From positions 957,479 to 1,021,478 of the forward strand of contig CAJFCJ010000017.1 in assembly GCA_904063045.1 (NCBI GenBank): a stretch of DNA of 64,000 nt, read 5' to 3'. This document shows positions 1 through 11,146 of this stretch, piece after piece (the first letter of the stretch is position 1; each line of letters starts with the position of its first letter). The translations under genes were made by a program, and so were the position numbers. The DNA comes from Dimorphilus gyrociliatus. Its lineage: Eukaryota > Annelida > Polychaeta > Dinophilidae. The notes under the pieces are model-generated. The model saw only the letters and a list, made by a program, of their open reading frames with translations, was not told the origin of the DNA and did no database searches.

Positions 1-27
1 TCTCCTCATAACACATAGTTTTTACAG

Positions 28-3000
28 ATTTGGGTAGGAATATTATCTCGACAACGTTTAGTGGACAAGCTGACTATCTGTTGACTAAAAGAGAAAAACA
101 ATTATTTAGAACTTCACTGATAAATTACAATTTGCATCATAATATTCAATTATTAGTTGGGGAATTAGAGAGAGTTTTGGATACAAATTCAAAGAAACAG
201 CTATGGCGATATATTATCCAAAGGATGACACCAGATCATCAAATTTATGTGCTAGAGAGAATCTCCTTACCAAGAAAAGCTATTACGCCAACGAGCAGGT
301 CCATGCAAGATGCCGTAACCGAATTGGCTCACAATCCGTCCAGAAAGTTAGCACCGAATAGTAATTGGTCGTTATTTAAGCAGAAAATAGACTTTTTACT
401 AACACCAAATGAAAGACATGCTTTAAAACTTTTACTGCAAAATTACGCCAACCTTCGCCATGTAGAAAATTTATTAGAAAGTTTACAAAAGCTCTTTGAT
501 ACGCCATCTAAACGCTCCTTATGGAAATTTGTACTGCCCCTACTCTCTGAAAAAGATAGGCGATATTGCATTTCCAGACTTCGAAATGGTGGTATACGTT
601 CCTCAACGCCAGTTAGAAATTCATTTAGAGAAGCATCCCCCAGGGAAGGAGATGTTACTTTTCAGTCAAATTCTTATTATTACGGGGGTGGCAATACTTT
701 AATAAGTACAGCGCCTAACTCGTCCTTTCAGGTATAACTTAAATTGACTATTATAACATTTTTTGAATAACAAAGATATTTATTATATTTCCTCAACGAC
801 AGTCGGACGATTCGTCTAACATTACCAGATCAACCGTTAGACGCCGTAGTGTGGATAGTTCTAATAGTTTGGGATTTCATAATCAAGACGGAGAGGTATC
901 CGTCGTCACGGTTCAGCCTGATATTGTTGTTGATAAGAAAGAAGTTTCTGAAAGTGCTACTCAAACAGATGATGGTCATAGAAACTATCGAACTTTGGTT
1001 AGACTGCGCAGTCGGCCGGAAGAACAAGCTGATATAGTCGAAATGGATGATGATGAATTTCTAACAAGCCCAAATTTCTCCGAAATAGTTCATTCAAAAC
1101 CGCTTATGCAGTCGGCAAGTATTCAAACTGAGTTGGTTCCTATAATCGAAAAACCTAGTGATTCAGAGGAACTTGAAGACAGCCAATCAGAATCGTATAT
1201 GTATGCTAGAACCATGAGTGCCCTAAGAGTACTAGATGACGCTGTAGCGGACGAGCTGACAGATGATGTAGATACTCCAAATGAAGCTTTCGTACCTCCT
1301 GCACCCCCTATTCCACCCCCTCCACCACCACCTCTACCAGTAACTGTCAACAACACCGGTCCACCTGGTGTTAAAAGGATCAATTGGGAAAAAATTGAGA
1401 ACATAGACGAAAATTCTCTATGGGCTCAAATACCCGAAGCGAATATGGAATTAGAAGATGTAGTTAAATTTTTAGAAATAGAACAACAATTTAGCACCAA
1501 GAAACTAAATATAGGTAGGCGTAATACAGAAGCTATATATTAATCATATCTAAAATAATATCTAACTGTAATCCTTCTATATTTATAACTAAAATCAATA
1601 GCACTAAAGAAACGTCAGCCGAGAATAACTATTTTAAATGCAAAAAAGGCCTATAACATCTGTGAGTTAGAGTCCTTTTATTTTATGCCATTAGCTATAC
1701 AGACTTATGCATTTTGATAGCGATTCTACTTGGACAATTAAAGAAATCAGCCCCCGAACTAAGGGAGTCTTTATTGATGATGGATGATAATACGTTATCA
1801 GCTGATTTACTTAACCAATTACTTATGTTTTTACCAGATGCAAACGAGGTTGTTTAAATAATTAAATATTCATAAAAAGATTCTATTTATTTAAATTATG
1901 AATAGAAAGAACATTTTAATCAATTTACTGGTAAATTAGAAGATCTAAGCATACCTGATCAATACATATACGAAGTAAGAAATATCTAAAAGTATCCCTG
2001 CACTGTAGATAAATATTAAGATATAAGGCTTCTTTAACAAAATTTATTCCTATTTGTATATTTACTATTTTAAAAAAGATATCTCGAATACCATCGTATA
2101 AGGAAAGATTACGAGCTCTCTCCTTTAAGAACGTTTTCCCAGAACGAATACGAGAACTTCAAAGCCATTTAGAATGCATTCAAAAAGCGTCTTTGGAACT
2201 ACAAATTAGTAAAAAATTAGCTAAGGCTTTAGAGGTAAAGTTTATAATTGATTGAAATATCTGGTGACTACTCTCAATTTTTTGACATATTTTCATTAGC
2301 TCGTCCTTGCTATAGGGAATTATATGAACAAAGGAAATGCAAGGGTTGGTCAAGCTGTTGGTTTTAAAATATCCTTCCTATCTCAGGTAACAATTTATAG
2401 ATATTTAAGTTATACAGTATAATTTATCACTTTCTCGTCTTTTAACTAAAAATTTTTAGTTGGAGATGACTAAGACTAGTGACAAAAAGGGTACATTCTT
2501 GAACGTTCTGGCGGAAGCTTTAAATTCTAAATATCCTCAGTTAATCGATTTAAGATCAGACCTTCCATCTATCCCATTGGCAGCAAAAGGTAATTGATTT
2601 ACTATTGATTTTTACGTCATTATTTTGCTATTTTTACTTACATCAAATTCACGGTTTTTTTTTCATTACTAACTTAAAAACAAAAAAAATTCACTTCAGT
2701 TCCATGGTCTAAAGGTTCGTTTAGTTGGGAGGTGCAGTGTTTCTCATTCTTTTTTCTGCTCCATTATATTAAGCACATTCTTTTTCAATTAGTAAATGTT
2801 TTCATAAAAAACATCACTATATATTACTCTTTCCTCTGTTATATGTAATTATCTATTATTCTACAGTATCCCTCGTTGGAATAAAACAGGAAATCGACGA
2901 AATTAAGGAAATCTTAAGGGTATCCAGTTACATTTTACTTCACTAAAACTTACTCAAAGGAAATATCCTTTTTGTATAATTTAGGACAGCCATACAGCTG

Positions 3001-3470
3001 TAGCAGTACATGGTGAAACAGCATCAAATAATCAAGGGCCTGATAGATTTCAAAGCGTTATGCAGGTAGACAAAAGAAAGAGGACGAAAGCTTTTTATCA
3101 CCTCAAGAGTAAATCTATCTTTTTTAGGCTTTCCTTAAAGAAGCAAATGAAACTTTAGACGACATCACGTCCAAACATCAGCGAACTATAGACGACTACA
3201 ATAATATGCTCAAGTATTTCGGCGAGGAGAACGGTGAGAATAAGAGCGAAATTTTTGAAATAATGACCAACTTTGTTAGCAAATTTGAGGTAACATTTTG
3301 TTGTTTTTAATAACGCTATTCCAGCAACATTCCAAATAAAATTTTCTCAATAATTAACTTAGGAGGCGCATAAAGAAAATTTAAGAAAGAATTATCATAA
3401 GAATTTTTCATCTCCAAGGATAACTAAAACTGAATACAAACGGCAGACTCGTCTAAAACCGAATAATTAA
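28..3470 (+). CDS. GRID2IP: Delphilin-like formin, 5' partial (two harmonin-N-like domains, FH1, FH2)
   Basis: An actin-nucleating formin of the delphilin type, which in vertebrates is a postsynaptic scaffold. Exons read as 28-731, 803-1514, 1721-1848, 1906-1974, 2079-2234, 2300-2386, 2460-2589, 2867-2919, 2985-3065, 3128-3289 and 3363-3470. All phases agree, giving 795 visible residues. The first exon starts at an acceptor (position 28), so the start and any PDZ domain lie left of the window. Seen in order: two related helical repeats (about residues 12-78 and 115-185) matching delphilin's harmonin-N-like pair; an acidic linker; an FH1 proline run near 1296-1346; and an FH2 domain from about 1360, with the hallmark GNYMNKGN in the exon at 2300-2386. 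The protein ends in a short basic tail. It faces WAPL tail-to-tail across 346 bp. The combination of harmonin-N-like repeats and FH2 makes delphilin much more likely than other formins. Confidence 0.88.
2700..2714 (+). other. Candidate 15-nt microexon in the formin gene
   Basis: Within the 277-bp intron between the exons at 2460-2589 and 2867-2919 lies TTCCATGGTCTAAAG. It follows an A/T-rich tract ending in TTCACTTCAG and precedes GTTCGT. Both neighbouring junctions are phase 1, and insertion would add five residues (VPWSK) without shifting frame. This intron is also clearly longer than its neighbours. The splice sites are acceptable but not strong, so this is a candidate only. Confidence 0.4.
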
Positions 3471-3816
3471 TGTTTCATTTTGTGTATAAAACATATTGTG
3501 CGTCCTTAGAAAGCAAAAAAAAAAAGAAAATATCTTACGTTTAAAAAGCACTGAATGGATTGACACTTGTAGAATAAATGTACAAGTTAGAAATTTTGAC
3601 AACATTATACACTCGCGTAATATAGACAAATGAAAAAACTTAAAAAGATATTTACAACTTACATATAAAATCGACAATACTTTGTTCTTTTAATTTACAG
3701 ATATTAAATTTCGTCTGCAGACGTTTTCTAAACTATAGCTTATCTTCACTATAAATGAGAAAGCTCAGATATTGTCACTTATCAGTTTTTTTTATTAATA
3801 TGCTAAGACCAATGTC

Positions 3817-6800
3817 TTATTCTTTTTTTCCGTTGCACATTTGCATCATTTTCGAAATTTTCGCCATCGATTGCAATCCTGAGACGTTGGCTGCAGTCTA
3901 TTTGTAAAAAAAATATTTGATTATTAAAAATTTGTTATCTTCAAAAAAATTAAATCTATCTTGCTCACAGTCAAGGATAAGAAGCCCATTAGTTTATTAA
4001 GCATATACACAAGGGGTGTAAAATCATTATTAGGCAGTCTATTTCGTAGAACACTTTGAAGATGCTAAAATAGAAAATAATCGTTGTTATTAAACAAAAG
4101 AATATTTTAAGGATGTTTACCTCATCACTTTGGATCATACATCCAAGAGCTAATGATATAAAACCGGCCATTACGCATTCCTCCATATGTTTATCAGCAA
4201 ACTTCAAACCTACATATAATAAACGACAGCTGTAATATATAACAAATAAAATCATTCAAAAATCACTGACATTTAGTAAAATTCGTTTCTTCATCATCCA
4301 AGTCTCGTCCCAGAGGTTTTGTTTTTTTCTTAACAGTAGTTTGACCGGTACTTGGCAGCCACTGCAATCCATTTTCGTCATCTTTCCAAACTCCACTAGT
4401 TTCCATTGGACTCGTTTGTAAATTCGTTGCTTTCTCTCTTTCTTTATCTTGCTCCTCGACTACTTTGTCAGCGGCAGCTTCTTTTTCAAAGAAACTTTCT
4501 ATAAGAGCATCATAGAATTCCATGGTATTTCCGGAAACTGAAATTCGTCTTGTAAACATCTTTTTCCTGTTTGGCTCATGATGTTCGCAAATATTTAAAA
4601 CAACGCTTAAAGAGCAAACTGTCACTTCAAAAACTTGTGAGCGTGTCAGAAATGAGTTTGCTGAGAAAATGCATTGAAATAAGGCATCAGGAATCCGCGG
4701 CTTTTGCACGCAAAGCTGGCTGGAAACTTGACTGTTATGCGTTATGTTCATGAGCATACCCAGACTTGATGATAAGCAGGAATACACAGATGAAGAATTA
4801 GACATGGTCCCTTTGGACAGAGTATTTAAGCAGATGAATAGAACACTGCAAAAAATGATAAAGACTTGTATTTCCGTATGGCTAAGAGAGAAATCTAAAT
4901 AAAATTTTAATACTTGGCAACGGCTGGAATGATTTGATGATTGTTAAAATCAACGATAAATTTCTGATTTGCTTCTCTATTATATGATAACTGAAAAAGA
5001 AATTACTTTTATATAAATTACACGGAAAAAGTTTTTAAAATCTAAAAAAAATTACGTTTTCGATTAGCTTAATTATTTTAGCAAGCTTTTTAAACAAAAC
5101 CGATTTTTCAGAATTTTGCGCTGCTTCCAGGGTGTCCAGTCTATCGATTAGCTCAAAAACTGTAAAATTCAAAATTCGTTTCTGAACTTATTGCTATATA
5201 GATATCTTACCAATATTTAGCACGTATTCTAATCCACCACCTGTACGAACACAGTCTTTAAATTCATCTTTCACGTTTTGATTAGTCCAACTCAGTAAAC
5301 TTTCCAAGATCAGACTAGATGCATTCAAGTCATTCACCACCCAAGACTGGGTATTGCTAAATAATTTATCTTCTGAATCTTTAATTTTTTTCAGTGTTTT
5401 CTCATAGTCTTTACAATTAAGAATATCGGGTTTCGTGACAAGTAACTTGTTGAGCAATTCTAACCAAGGTCTATCTAACTCTAATTTGCGTCTATCACGT
5501 GAAAGGAGAAAAAATAAAGCCGCTGTACATAATCCCAAAGAAGGGAAATCGGCAGAATCAGATAACAATTCCAGTACTTTTGACAACGTTTCATGAGCTC
5601 TCAAATGCATTCGAAAAGCAGTTATACAACTTTTGGTAATCAGTTGCGTGGCTGAAAGACATCGGACATTGAGAGAACTCTTGGGCGATAACGAATGCAA
5701 TATATAAGCTATATCAGTTTCGAAATCATCAGTTTCACCATGTTCTAGACATTCATGAGCACCACGGACCTCCTTAACAACTGTATATACTGGTTTATGT
5801 TCTCTAGTAACTTTAAGTTTCGAACTTTCATTATCGAAATCTAATTGAGAAGTTACTTTTCTTAATCTTGGTTCTCTATTTGAGGTAACAGTCACAGGAT
5901 CGTCATCAAAATCATAGGCTGAGGGTTCCTTACTCGGCAAGTTTCCTGGGGCGGATAGTTCAGGGGAAGCCATGTCCTTTAGAAAAGATAAAACATAAAT
6001 ATCCATGGTAGACTACATACAATAAACATAAAAATTTTAAACAAATACTAACTTCTTCCTCGGGTTTCCAAATACAATAATTATATTTATACTTTTTCGG
6101 GCTAGTTGAAAAGATGCGCCTGTTGGCCTTCTTCTCGCTGGCTTTTAATGCGGAACAACTTAAACTTCGCTTTAAATTATCGTTTGAATTGTCTTTTAGG
6201 CTTTGAACAGCTGGTGGGTTCAAAGACGTTGCGGCTTTCTTTAACACCAGGGGAGGTTTATGGTCGTCCATAAAGTCATTCGACTCTGTAGTTTTGTCTT
6301 TCATTTCATCACTTTCATTATTCTCTAATCGAATACGTTTTTTTGGTGAAGGAATACATGCAGAGTCGTCATCAGTGGATCGCTGTTTAGAGACTTCTTT
6401 AATAGGAGAAGTTGTGAAGAATTTTTTTGTTTTTGTCGCACATGACGTAGTTTTCGTAACAGGTATAGTATATTCCTCTGCTTTACCAGGTCTATCATAT
6501 GGTTTCGATTTGCCTGACGACTTTGTTGGGGCTTTATTCGATGTGGCCCCGATATCAGATGAGGATTTACCAAATTTCCTAGGTGATTTTCGTTTTTTAG
6601 GACTATCTTCACCTCCTGATTCGAAACTAAATGGATCGGAATCCTTAGCTGGTGGAGGAGTAGATGTTGATTTTCTAACACTTGTAAACGACTGTTTTCC
6701 CCATAATCCAACAGCTGCGGCCGCTTTGCAAGCCTTAGGACCTTGCTTATCATCATTCTTCAGCATCTCCTCGAATAACTTTGTCGATTCGCACTGCTTG

Positions 6801-6844
6801 CTATTTCTTTTCCCGTAGGTTCGATATACCTTTGAAGAAGACAT
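3817..6844 (-). CDS. WAPL: WAPL cohesin release factor
   Basis: WAPL opens the cohesin ring with PDS5 and releases it from chromatin in the nucleus. Eight exons (6844-6053, 5976-5211, 5159-5056, 4990-4914, 4845-4271, 4209-4121, 4064-3969, 3897-3817) join in phase to 859 aa, shorter than the vertebrate protein (about 1,190). The N-terminus has the short Tyr-Gly-Lys start typical of the family and a long, basic, Ser-rich low-complexity region. The conserved HEAT-like WAPL domain begins in the exon at 5976-5211, with the motifs RCLSATQLITK, FRMHLRAHETL and LCTAALFFLLSRDR. C-terminal exons carry KHMEECVMAGFISLALGC and the last helix. The donor after the first exon is GTTAGT and an internal one is GTCAGT, both usable. 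Identity is secure; the exact join between exons 1 and 2 (acceptor at 5977) is inferred from phase. Confidence 0.92.
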
Positions 6845-7403
6845 TCTCCTGTTGTTTATAAGAATACTTTCCCTGTGTAATTATCAATTATCCAGCATCG
6901 CTGTAGCGGTAGCAAACAATGAGACTAGTCCACAGCTAAGTTTAGGTGCATCTGAATCACTAAGATCAAAAAATAGATTCACTATCCAATACAACACAGA
7001 CGTTTTGAGGGAAAAAACTTGAACGTTTTTAAAGATGATACAATATTAACATTTTAAACCAATGGACACGAGCAGTAGACAACCGCCATCATTAATTTAA
7101 ATTGGTAATGCGCATGCGCGGCCAAAGATGAAGAGTATTTCCTCTCGAAATTGCCTCCACCTAGTGTGTATTTGCTCTAGTAATTTAAAAGATATTTCAA
7201 TTCATTTTGTAATAATGAGATAATATGTTATTTATTTAAGAATGATATTGTTGTAAATTTTATCATCTTTTTTTTGTATATCTAGAAATATGATTCACTG
7301 TTGATTTTCACATATTATGAGGAAATGTTAGTTTTTACGATCCAATATATGTAGACAGTGCAAGTTAAAAAAAACTCTTTCCAAGATGTAAGTCCTGTCA
7401 TCT
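6845..7403. other. Spacer: WAPL promoter side and SERF 3' end
   Basis: No coding potential was seen. About 200 bp upstream of the WAPL start there is an ATGATGGCGG-like site (reverse strand, about 7082-7091). A CACTAGGTGGAGGCA sequence (reverse strand, about 7153-7167) resembles a CTCF core. The part next to 7403 should hold the SERF 3' UTR. Confidence 0.4.
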
Positions 7404-8007
7404 CTATCCAGAAGTTCCACCACCTGTAGCACCAGCACTAGCAGCCGCAGCTTCCTTTTTCTTTTGCTTCTCCCTCATAATATCGGCATCTCTGAGTAAG
7501 AGAGATTCATTATATTATTGATTAAAATTGTTCTAAGGATTATTCAATATTTCGGCTTTCTTTCATTTTAATGAAAACTTACCTCTGCTTTCTAGCTTCT
7601 AAAGTAACACCTTTGTTTCCATCCTTACCAGTTGCAGTCGCCTGCTTCTTGCTTTGTTGTTGTTTTTTAAGATTTTTTTGCCTGGCGAGTTCACGCTGAT
7701 TTCCTCCTGTTAAAATATTAAGCATGAAATATGTCACCGAGACATACCTTATTCAAATAACGTGTTAAAATAGTATAATTACTCGTAAATCTCGTTGTAA
7801 TAAAAGTCAATCGCTTCTTCAAAGAAATCCTTCCGGAAAACTATACACAGAAAATTCAGCAAGATATTGCATTGCATATCAAGTCATTCACTCTTATTGC
7901 ATAACACGATCACATTAATTTCACCCTTTTATCTATTTTAAACACTTCTACTCAAGGATGAAATTTTTCAAAGACTTAATGTTTAATTGGAAAAACTTAC
8001 GGGTCAT
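7404..8007 (-). CDS. SERF: Small EDRK-rich factor (SERF/4F5 family)
   Basis: A small, very basic protein of the SERF family, known to promote amyloid assembly and to bind nucleic acid. Three exons: 8007-8001 (only ATGACCC), 7706-7583 and 7491-7404, giving 72 aa. The sequence starts MTRGNQRELARQKNLKK, the family signature at the extreme N-terminus. The second motif, ARKQRDADIMREKQKKK, spans the second junction. The C-terminus is an Ala/Gly-rich tail. The seven-nucleotide first coding exon is easy to miss but is required to give MTRGN and keeps phase. It is head-to-head with the FAM174 gene. The promoter side carries GGCGCCATCT (8144-8153), one of the recurrent CTCF-like motifs of this window. 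Confidence 0.93.
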
Positions 8008-8648
8008 TTTAGTGTGCCCTATGTACTTCCTGGAGTTGTTTTTCTTCGCGCTAGTGGCGGGTGTTAAAAGAACTAAAAATGGCGATTTATTGTTGAGGAG
8101 CAATCTCAGATAGGAAACCCTACTAATTGAGCTGTTTTGGTTTGGCGCCATCTATCCATTGGTTATTTAAGAAAAATTCTATAAATGGCGGCATATTTAA
8201 AAAAATTAATTTAATATTTCTAAATTATTACGCAATAGAAAGATCACACCATTAACGCAAATTTACCTTTCATCATTGAACAGAATAATTTATTATTCAT
8301 TCCTACTTTGAATAAATACATTAAGGCGAAAGTTTACATATCGATCAATGTCAAAAACATATCATAAAACATTCTACTCTTTAACTGTTTGAGTCACAAC
8401 AAAAGCAGAACTCTCCTATTATCCCACCAATCTCGCCTTTCTCATAGTAATATAAGCCCACGTGTTCAAAAATGTTTGGTAGTGCCATCTATTAATATTG
8501 TGTAATTGCAAAACGAAAACGAGACTTCGATGAGCAAAAATCATATTCGTTGGGATCCGAAATACGTTGCAGATAACATAATTAGTGTGACTCAACTCAT
8601 CAATTCAATAACAGTCCGTCGCTCTCTCTATAGACTAAAATATTCAAA
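8008..8648. promoter_or_regulatory. Divergent SERF/FAM174 promoter region
   Basis: A 640-bp spacer between head-to-head genes with no coding potential. It carries two copies of the recurrent motif on the reverse strand: AGATGGCGCC (8144-8153) and AGATGGCACT (8481-8490), each near one gene's 5' end. A CTCTCTCTATAG stretch just before the FAM174 start could be a splice acceptor for an upstream exon. Confidence 0.5.
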
Positions 8649-9028
8649 ATGCCAGATTTGATAACCACATTGAGTAAGGACAAGCCAATTCAGACAACAG
8701 CAGAAGAATCCCTTGCGCCTCAAAATTTCTCTCCAACTGCTGAAGTTTACTTACTTCCACAAAAACCAGTGGTATGGAGAAGTTTCTTTGTTTTTATTGG
8801 CCTTGCTGCGATTGTATTGATATATTTTGGTATAAGAGCAATACGGTATGTTAACAACATTTCTCTATTGTAGAATATTATAATTCAAACATACTTTTCT
8901 TTCTTTATAGTCTAAAGCGTAAGAAGTCAAGAAAATATGGAGTGTTAACCAACACTGATATGGAATTGACTCCTTTAGACGCCGAAGATGAAGATGATAT
9001 GACTCTCTTCGATAGAACAAGAAAGTGA
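8649..9028 (+). CDS. FAM174: FAM174-family small membrane protein
   Basis: Two exons (8649-8845 and 8911-9028) encode 104 aa. One transmembrane segment is visible at about residues 45-65 (FFVFIGLAAIVLIYF), followed by a basic stop-transfer stretch and a conserved cytoplasmic tail: RKYGVL, then MELTPLDAEDEDDMTLFD. The tail matches the ending of FAM174A/B proteins, whose role is still poorly defined (Golgi/plasma membrane biology). Vertebrate members begin with a signal peptide; none is seen here. The frame stays open upstream to a possible acceptor (TCTCTCTATAG just before 8631), so a 5' exon with the signal sequence may have been missed. Family assignment rests mainly on the tail. Confidence 0.8.
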
Positions 9029-9824
9029 TAGTCATACTTTTTACATTGAAACTTTTTAATCAATTACTCATGAAAGTTGTTCCTCTTCTGGGTATTGTAC
9101 GTTCTGCTTTAAACGGCTCTGGTTAAATTTGATAATCGGGCAACTTTATTGTAATTTGAACTAAAACAAAAAACAAGAAATGATTATCATTAAACAAAAA
9201 ATATTTCTTTTTCATCTGCAGTCCTTAACTGTTTTTCTTTGTTTAAAAACATCTTTTCAATATCTTCACTTGAAAGAAGCAGAAGAAGAAAAGAAAGATA
9301 TTATTCTATTCATATATAATATACAAATCGTCTACTAGACTGTTTTCGCTTTTTAAAGAAAGACTTACTTAAAAGAGTGAAAAAAATTAAATGTGTGAAT
9401 ATGTCAATTTTTCTTGTTTTTTGTTTTCGTCTTTTTTATTAACGCTTATTTTAAACACACTTTTGCTTGAAAAAGACTATTAACCAATATTACGTTGTTA
9501 AAAAATCTTGATAATTTGGTAAATTTTTAGTTTATGATTGCTAAAAATTGCCTTCAATAAAAATCTTTCTGGTCATTTCCTTCCGATTCTGTTCTTAACT
9601 ATAAAACTTTAAGACAATCTGCTCTTTCTATTCAAATCAACAGCTAAGTGTGTGTAAAACAGGTATATTTCGCTTTTTCTTTTGTCAGCCTAGCACACTG
9701 TTTATAACCTATAAACGATAGAGGGCGTTCTATATGTTTGAGCTGCTAGTTCTTTCATTCCTCAATATTTTGTTATACTGTTACCTTCCTTACCCTGACG
9801 AACCTTTAGTATTCTACATAAGTT
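9029..9824. other. Spacer between FAM174 and the PRXL2B homolog
   Basis: Holds the FAM174 3' UTR and the promoter of the downstream selenoprotein gene. An AGAGGGCGTT sequence lies at 9720-9729, about 100 bp before the start codon, and is CTCF-like. Nothing coding was seen. Confidence 0.4.
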
Positions 9825-10649
9825 ATGGCTTTGCAGAAGTTGGCAAACAATCGTTTGCAGAATGCTGTGACAAATGAGGTAAGCTTTTATAATATATTGA
9901 GTTTTCGTCTTGGGTCTTTTTTAAAGAAGAGGTTCACTTATTAGGTCGTCGAAATGCAATCGCTTTGGACAAATAGAAATGTCATCATTTACTTTATGAG
10001 AAGGTTTGGATGACCTTTGTGCAGGCTCTATCTGCGGCAGGTTAGCATTATCTGTTTTTAGAGTTAACTCTAGGATGGATATGATACTTTACAGATCAAT
10101 TTATTTAGCTTTCAGAAGCCACAGATCTTCTACGGCAGCATAATACAGCAATTGCTGTTATCAGCGTTCTTGATAATGAAACCAGCTATAAAACCTTTAT
10201 GGATGAGGAAGATAATTCCAATAAAGGTGATCAAGTTAATTTTTGTTTTAAAATACAAAAAATGAACTTTTCTTTAATTGCTTACAGAGATTTATATTGC
10301 TGATGAAAAGTTATATAAAGATATTGGCTTCACTTCTCTAACTAAATGCCAGTATTGCTGTAACGCTTGTACATGCTGTTGCAGAGGAATAATATGCAAT
10401 CAAGTTTGTAAAACCTTTTCTGCCGGAGTTGGAGGTGATTTGAGAGGTAACATACTCAGAAATGGGGGTATGCTGGTAATCAAAGACGGAGAAATTGTTT
10501 TAAGCCTCATACAATTAGGACCCGAAGATCATCCTGAAGTTTCAGAAGTTTTAAAATCTTTAGGAATTGAAGAAAAGATATCTCCAAAAATCGTTTCGAA
10601 GCAACCTAAATTGGTTTGCAATGATGAATTTTGTCAGATACGAAAGTAA
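9825..10649 (+). CDS. PRXL2B: PRXL2B/SelU-family thioredoxin-like protein with in-frame TGA (selenocysteine)
   Basis: An AhpC/TSA-like redox protein of the FAM213/PRXL2 (SelU) family; the vertebrate PRXL2B acts as prostamide/prostaglandin F synthase. Exons 9825-9878, 9945-10040, 10109-10226 and 10288-10649 join in phase to 209 aa. Exon 2 reads VVEMQSLWTNRNVIIYFMRR, then FG, an in-frame TGA (10011-10013), then PLCR. The family has Cys at exactly that place in a CxxC redox motif, so the TGA most likely codes for selenocysteine (residue 41, a UxxC motif). Reading resumes well: the rest matches the family, including LSEATDLLRQH, EIYIADEKLYKDIGF and GNILRNGGMLVI. The C-terminal half has an unusual Cys-rich insert (KCQYCCNACTCCCRGIIC). 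A SECIS-like hairpin follows the stop. Reading the TGA as a stop would leave only 40 residues. Confidence 0.88.
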
Positions 10650-10690
10650 TCTTCAAAAGTCACAAAACAATTTCAATTAAAATAAAATAG

Positions 10691-10787
10691 CTTGTTTGAA
10701 AACACCAGTATGACGCAAAGTAGAAAAACCTTAAACGGATCTACTTTTGCTGACGATAATATTACATTAAGGTTGTTTGTCAACAAG
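10691..10787 (+). promoter_or_regulatory. Candidate SECIS element in the 3' UTR of the PRXL2B homolog
   Basis: It lies about 60 nt after the stop codon. The core has ATGA at 10710-10713. Helix II is formed by GCAAAGTAG (10715-10723) and CTACTTTTGC (10741-10750). The apical loop opens with AAAAA (10724-10728). The matching 3' quartet TGA is at 10751-10753. There are 10 nt between ATGA and the loop adenines, close to the eukaryotic SECIS norm. A lower helix may form between CTTGTTTG (10691-10698) and CAACAAG (10781-10787). The layout ATGA–helix–AA–helix–TGA is that of eukaryotic SECIS elements. Folding was judged by eye. Confidence 0.75.
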
Positions 10788-10799
10788 TTATTTCATTAT

Positions 10800-11146
10800 T
10801 AATTGAAATTGTATCTAATGCGTTGTAATGTTTATCTGTTGCATGTATCTTTAATTAGTCTATTTGCAAAAATTAAATACGAAAGTAAGGTAAAAAAGGA
10901 GTTGAAAGGCTTTATGTAAAATAGAATAAAAGAGAAATTACGACTTAATATAATTTACTTCCTTGCATATATTTCTATGCAATAAATATTTCTAACGAAT
11001 AAATTAATGAAACATAAAACAGCATGTATTAGATATTTTATTATTAATACTCAGGGACACATTAACAAACATAAGCATTTACTTTAATCTGATTATGCAA
11101 GTTAATTATTGTTATCCTATATTAAGAGCCAAAATATTTTCTGCAA
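10800..11146. other. Convergent spacer between PRXL2B and DCAF4
   Basis: AT-rich 3' UTR sequence for both genes, with several AATAAA-type signals (for example about 10981). Nothing else was recognised. Confidence 0.35.

Noticed and set aside
10011..10013. TGA as a true stop or pseudogene mark in the PRXL2B homolog
   Set aside because: All other exons are intact and in phase, the TGA is at the redox Cys position and a SECIS-like hairpin follows the gene.
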